Shown: piece after piece, positions 60,843-64,000 of the stretch
Layout of the letters: each line of letters starts with the position of its first letter
How positions within the stretch are numbered: position 1 is the first letter of the stretch
Assembly: GCF_000143415.4 (NCBI RefSeq)
Contig: NW_003314284.1
Coordinates: 1-64,000 of the forward strand
Origin: Selaginella moellendorffii
Taxonomy: Eukaryota; Streptophyta; Lycopodiopsida; Selaginellales; Selaginellaceae
Length of the DNA stretch: 64,000 nt
Direction of reading: 5' to 3'
Notes under the pieces: model-generated
The model's database searches: none
What the model was told of the DNA's origin: nothing
The model's input: the letters and a program-made list of their open reading frames with translations, nothing else
Program-made: the position numbers and the translations under genes

Positions 60843-62007
60843 ATGGCGGAAGAGGCAACGCATCGTTTGATCGACACAAATGGCATCAAGATGCATATAG
60901 CAGAGATGGGATCAGGTAAGGCAATCATAAAAAACGCAGAAAAATGAAGGAAAAAAAGATGATTTTGCGACGATGATCGACCAGGAGGGCCGACTGTGGT
61001 GCTGCTCCATGGCTTCCCAGAGACGTGGTATACATGGAGGTTCCAACTCAAGGGGCTGGCGGACGCTGGTTTCCACGCCGTTGCTCCAGACTTGCGAGGC
61101 TTTGGTCTCACCAAGTGTCCCAGGGATTCATACGGTAACTTCAAGCTCACGCCTCTGGATCTCGTGGGAGATATCGTGGGTCTCGTCTATGCGCTCGGAG
61201 GAGACCCGGTACGTGATGATCTTCTAGCCTCCTAGTTTTCTAAATCCTCTCTCGATCGCAGGTGTTCGTCGTGGGTCATGACGTTGGAGCGTTCATCGGA
61301 TGGAACTTGTGTCGCATGAGGCCGGATCTCGTGAGAGCTTATGCTTCGCTTGGAATTCCCTTCGGAGGATTTAGACGTCCCACGGAAGAAGGATTCTACG
61401 GGAATCGCTTTGGTGTAAGTCCGTGAATCACTGCTCCATCCAACTTTGAGCTCAGATTCTTTCCAGGTACCTGGGCGAGCTGAGAACGACTTCGCTCGAT
61501 TCGACACCGCCACCGTGCTCAAGAACATCTACACGCTCTTTTGCCGGTCCGAGCTCCAGATCGCCGGGCCCGACGAGGAGATAATGGACTTGGTCACCAC
61601 GTCGGACCCCATCCCGAGCTGGCTCACCGAGGAGTTCATCAAAGTCCAGTCCGAGCTCTACGAGAAGTCCGGCTTCGAGTGCCCGCTGTGCTTCACATAT
61701 CGCGATCGCATGAGGTTTTTCAAGATACCTTTGCTGGATCGAGTTTGATCGAATTTTTCGTGCAGGGCGTTTGAGCTCATGGCTCCCTGGATCAACATGC
61801 CAGTAACGAGCCGCTGCCTCTACATCACCGGCAAAGATGACTACGTGCGCAAGTTCCCGGGGCTGGAGGAGTACGTGACCGGCGGTGGAATGAAGCGAGA
61901 CGTCCCCAACCTCGTCGGCGTTGCTGTTCTTCCTGGCGGCCATTTCGTGGAGGAAGACTCGCCCGAGGAAGTGAACTCCTTGCTCATACGCTTCTTCAAA
62001 GAGTAGA
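60843..62007 (+). CDS. Soluble epoxide hydrolase (alpha/beta hydrolase)
   Basis: Five exons: 60843-60915, 60985-61208, 61262-61414, 61467-61714 and 61766-62007; about 313 residues. Catalytic features: HGFPETW oxyanion motif, nucleophile Asp in GHDVGAFIGW, the acidic residue in TGKDDYV, and the base His in PGGHFVEEDSP. The cap region includes RAENDFARFDTATVL. Plant enzymes of this type open fatty-acid epoxides to diols in the cytosol for cutin monomers and defence. A second copy lies inverted at 63310-64000. Exon 3 ends at TTTGGT|GTAAGT, which keeps the frame. Confidence 0.95.
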
Positions 62008-62869
62008 GCATGATCGCCGGAAGTAATAAAAGAGGAGTTGATATACATTGCGACTCAGCCTCGTACAATACCACGCTGCTACTGACCTGAGCAGCATGCT
62101 CTCATTGTAGAGCCGGCAGAACGAGGGGTAAATAAAGATTTCCTTGTTGGAGATCTGAGTTATGAGAGGTCTCTCTCTCTCTTTTCGTGGTTTAGTTCTA
62201 AGTTTCGTTCTTCTGTAGACTATCGAGAATGCCATAAGAATGGAAGCTCGTATGCAGAAACAAGGATTCAAACACAGAGATGTTGTCCAATCAAATCAAA
62301 GAAATTGTTTAATGAGCGATCTTGATCTGGAGGAGGGGGTTAATTATGGACCAAAGAGATGGCGGATGGACCATATCAGCAGCTACTCGCAGTTGGCAGC
62401 GAAGTCATTACATGCTCGGGGACTGGACGCCAAGCAGGCGGTCTTCTGCTTAGATGCTATCTTCGTGGATGGGAAGACCGAGCAGCTGGAACTGTGCCAA
62501 GTTTCCCCAGCTCGAAGGCTTCGATGATGCAGCTCTACGACCAAGAGAGGCTGCGTTGTGTTTGATTCGATGCTGTCGGGCCTCGTCGCGCTGGTGTGGC
62601 GGATTTGGAAGCTCAACGGGCAGCCCCTCGCGCCACTCCGCTTCGTCATGGACGATTGAAGGTGGTGGTGGGAGAAAAACTTGTGCACAGTGGTAGCAAC
62701 AGCATAATACTGTCGTGCCGGGTGAGTGATGTCGAGCGTCACTCGTCGGTACTCGAGGAATCTTTCTACGATGCGCTCGAGAACGTGGATGGGATTCGAC
62801 GCAAGGAAACAGTGGCAGTGTTCTTGGCGCTGGAACTCTGTTCTATGATTTCAACTTATCTTGTTACAG

Positions 62870-62950
62870 GGATGATTTGCAAAGCTCGTCATCCTTTAGG
62901 ACGACGACGTTATCAGGCTTGATATCACGAGAGCTCATGCAAACTTCGCA
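62870..62950 (-). pseudogene. Kinase catalytic-loop fragment
   Basis: The minus strand reads SSRDIKPDNVVVLKDDE, a near-perfect RDxKPxN catalytic loop of a eukaryotic protein kinase. The frame ends at a stop within ten codons, and no DFG motif follows in this frame. It is a fragment of a protein kinase gene. Confidence 0.6.
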
Positions 62951-63027
62951 GCGAATTCCCCCGCCCTGTCGCCTCTATCTTGATGCTAAGAAGTCAGTGG
63001 AGTTCCAAACCCCGCAAGCCGAACAAA

Positions 63028-63111
63028 ACGCAGGGCACGCTTATGTTTATGTCTCCACGGCTGCAAGAACTTGGCGGAGGGTATGAAGAGTTGGATGATT
63101 GGATGTGACTT
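63028..63111 (+). pseudogene. Kinase activation-segment-like fragment
   Basis: The plus strand reads TQGTLMFMSPRLQEL and then YEELDDW, which resembles the end of an activation segment (GTxxFMSxR, then a D-D-W/L block) of CK1-like kinases. It ends at a stop just after. It is on the strand opposite to the catalytic-loop fragment 80 bases away. Confidence 0.4.
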
Positions 63112-63309
63112 TCACGTACCTGACTACCAAGTTGGCTTCATTAAAGAAGTTGGTCAATGCGGCTTGGGTGCCTCAAAGAACGTGTCTTGGCTTGGCTAGA
63201 AGATCTAGACAGTGAAACTGAAGAGTAATATATAATGCATTTTTATTGATTTTTTCATTTAAAAATAAATATTTCCCATTTTCTTCTCTTTCCAGGCAAT
63301 GAGAATGCT

Positions 63310-64000
63310 TTACTCTTTGAAGAAGCGTATGAGCAACGAGTTCACTTCCTTAGGTGAGTCTTCCTCCACAAAATGGCCACCGGGAACAATAGCAACGTCG
63401 ACGAGGTTGGGGACGTCTCGCTTCATTCCACCGCCGGTCACGTACTCGTCCAGCCCCGGGAACTTGCGCACATAGTCATCTTTGCCGGTGATGTAGAGGC
63501 AGCGGCTCGTCACTGGCATGCTGATCCAGGGAGCCATGAGCTCAAACTTCCTGCGCCAAAAATCCAACAAACTCGATCCAGCAAAGGGATAGATTTCCTA
63601 GTTGCAAACCTCATGCGGTCGCGATACGTGAAGCGCAGCGGGCACTCGAAGCCGGACTTGTCGTAGAGCTCGGACTGGACTTTGATGAACTCTTCGGTGA
63701 GCCAGCTCGGGATGGGGTCCGAGGTGGTGACCAAGTCCATGATCTCCTCGTCGGGCCCGGCGATCTGGAGCTCGGACCGGCAAAAGAGTGTGTAGATGTT
63801 CTTGAGCACGGTGGCCGTGTCAAATCGAGCGAAGTCTTTCTCGGCTCTCCCAGGTACCTGGAAAGAATTTTCTAGAGCTGTGAACAAAAGTGATTCACAG
63901 ACGTACACCAAAGCGATTCACGTAGAATCCTTCTTCCTGGGGAAATCCAAAAGTTGGAGCTCCTCCGGCTCGCACGAAAGGACCTCCAAGCGAAGCATAA
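63310..64000 (-). CDS. Epoxide hydrolase, second copy, cut by window end
   Basis: Minus strand, three 3' exons visible: 63907-64000 (incomplete), 63610-63857 and 63310-63550. The protein is nearly the same as the first epoxide hydrolase over the shared part: RAEKDFARFDTATVLKNIY, CRSELQIAGPDEEIMDLV, TGKDDYVRKFPG and the catalytic PGGHFVEEDSP. The 5' exons with the nucleophile Asp lie beyond position 64000. Exon borders match the first copy exactly, so this is a recent duplication in inverted, tail-to-tail orientation. Differences (for example GGPFVRAGGAPTFGFPQEE where the first copy has GIPFGGFRRPTEE) fall in the cap region and may change substrate preference. No frameshift is seen, so it is likely functional. 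Confidence 0.93.

Larger units (their letters stand above)
62008..63309. other. Space between inverted epoxide hydrolases, with kinase debris
   Basis: Short open frames on both strands. Protein-kinase-like motifs occur on opposite strands (listed separately). A plus frame at 62240-62527 contains SQLAAKSLHARGLDAKQAVF, which I cannot place. Confidence 0.45.

Overview
The window is nuclear DNA of a land plant, most likely the lycophyte Selaginella moellendorffii or a close relative. The gene set is plant (SHV3-like glycerophosphodiesterase, RALF peptide, AHL and LBD transcription factors, many-repeat PPR proteins, CIP111). Introns are very short (mostly 45-90 bases), the PPR genes have no introns, and a PACRG gene (a flagellar-axoneme protein) fits a plant with swimming sperm. 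The genus is inferred from these traits, not from a search.

Layout. 1-6 kb: decayed PPR and aspartic-peptidase remnants, then an intronless PPR gene (-). 7.4-15 kb: compact multi-exon genes: TSPO (+), ZNF593/Bud20 (-), BCKDH E1-beta (+) and a GPI-anchored GDPD-like protein (+). 16.5-19.4 kb: RALF and alpha-tubulin. 22-28.8 kb: AHL (AT-hook + PPC) and LBD (LOB domain) genes, with a 100-N assembly gap between them. 29.5-32 kb: a second PPR gene and a Yippee-like gene, both (-). 32.8-44.6 kb: a rearranged stretch with an F-box gene, an intronless P-loop/nuclease-like gene resembling Crinkler/RHS-type effectors, a DNA ligase IV pseudogene, an unrecognised seven-exon-scale gene (six exons called), an SDR gene, a broken second copy of the F-box gene and PACRG (-). 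45-48.1 kb: the AAA ATPase CIP111/AFG2. 48.1-55.7 kb: a strongly AT-rich block holding one secreted B-lectin ORF and a GC-normal island of decayed coding sequence. 55.8-64 kb: UTP12/WDR3, Rab7, and two epoxide hydrolases in tail-to-tail inverted arrangement with kinase debris between them.

The genes are independent plant housekeeping and signalling genes; nothing resembles an operon. Two shared themes stand out. Three ribosome-biogenesis genes (ZNF593/Bud20, CIP111/AFG2, UTP12) carry telo-box motifs just upstream. The 32-44 kb stretch records local duplication and pseudogenisation. The strongest candidates for something undescribed are the P-loop + QxK nuclease-like ORF at 34646-36973 and the AT-rich lectin ORF at 49825-50706. 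Exon borders were read by eye from splice consensus and protein continuity.
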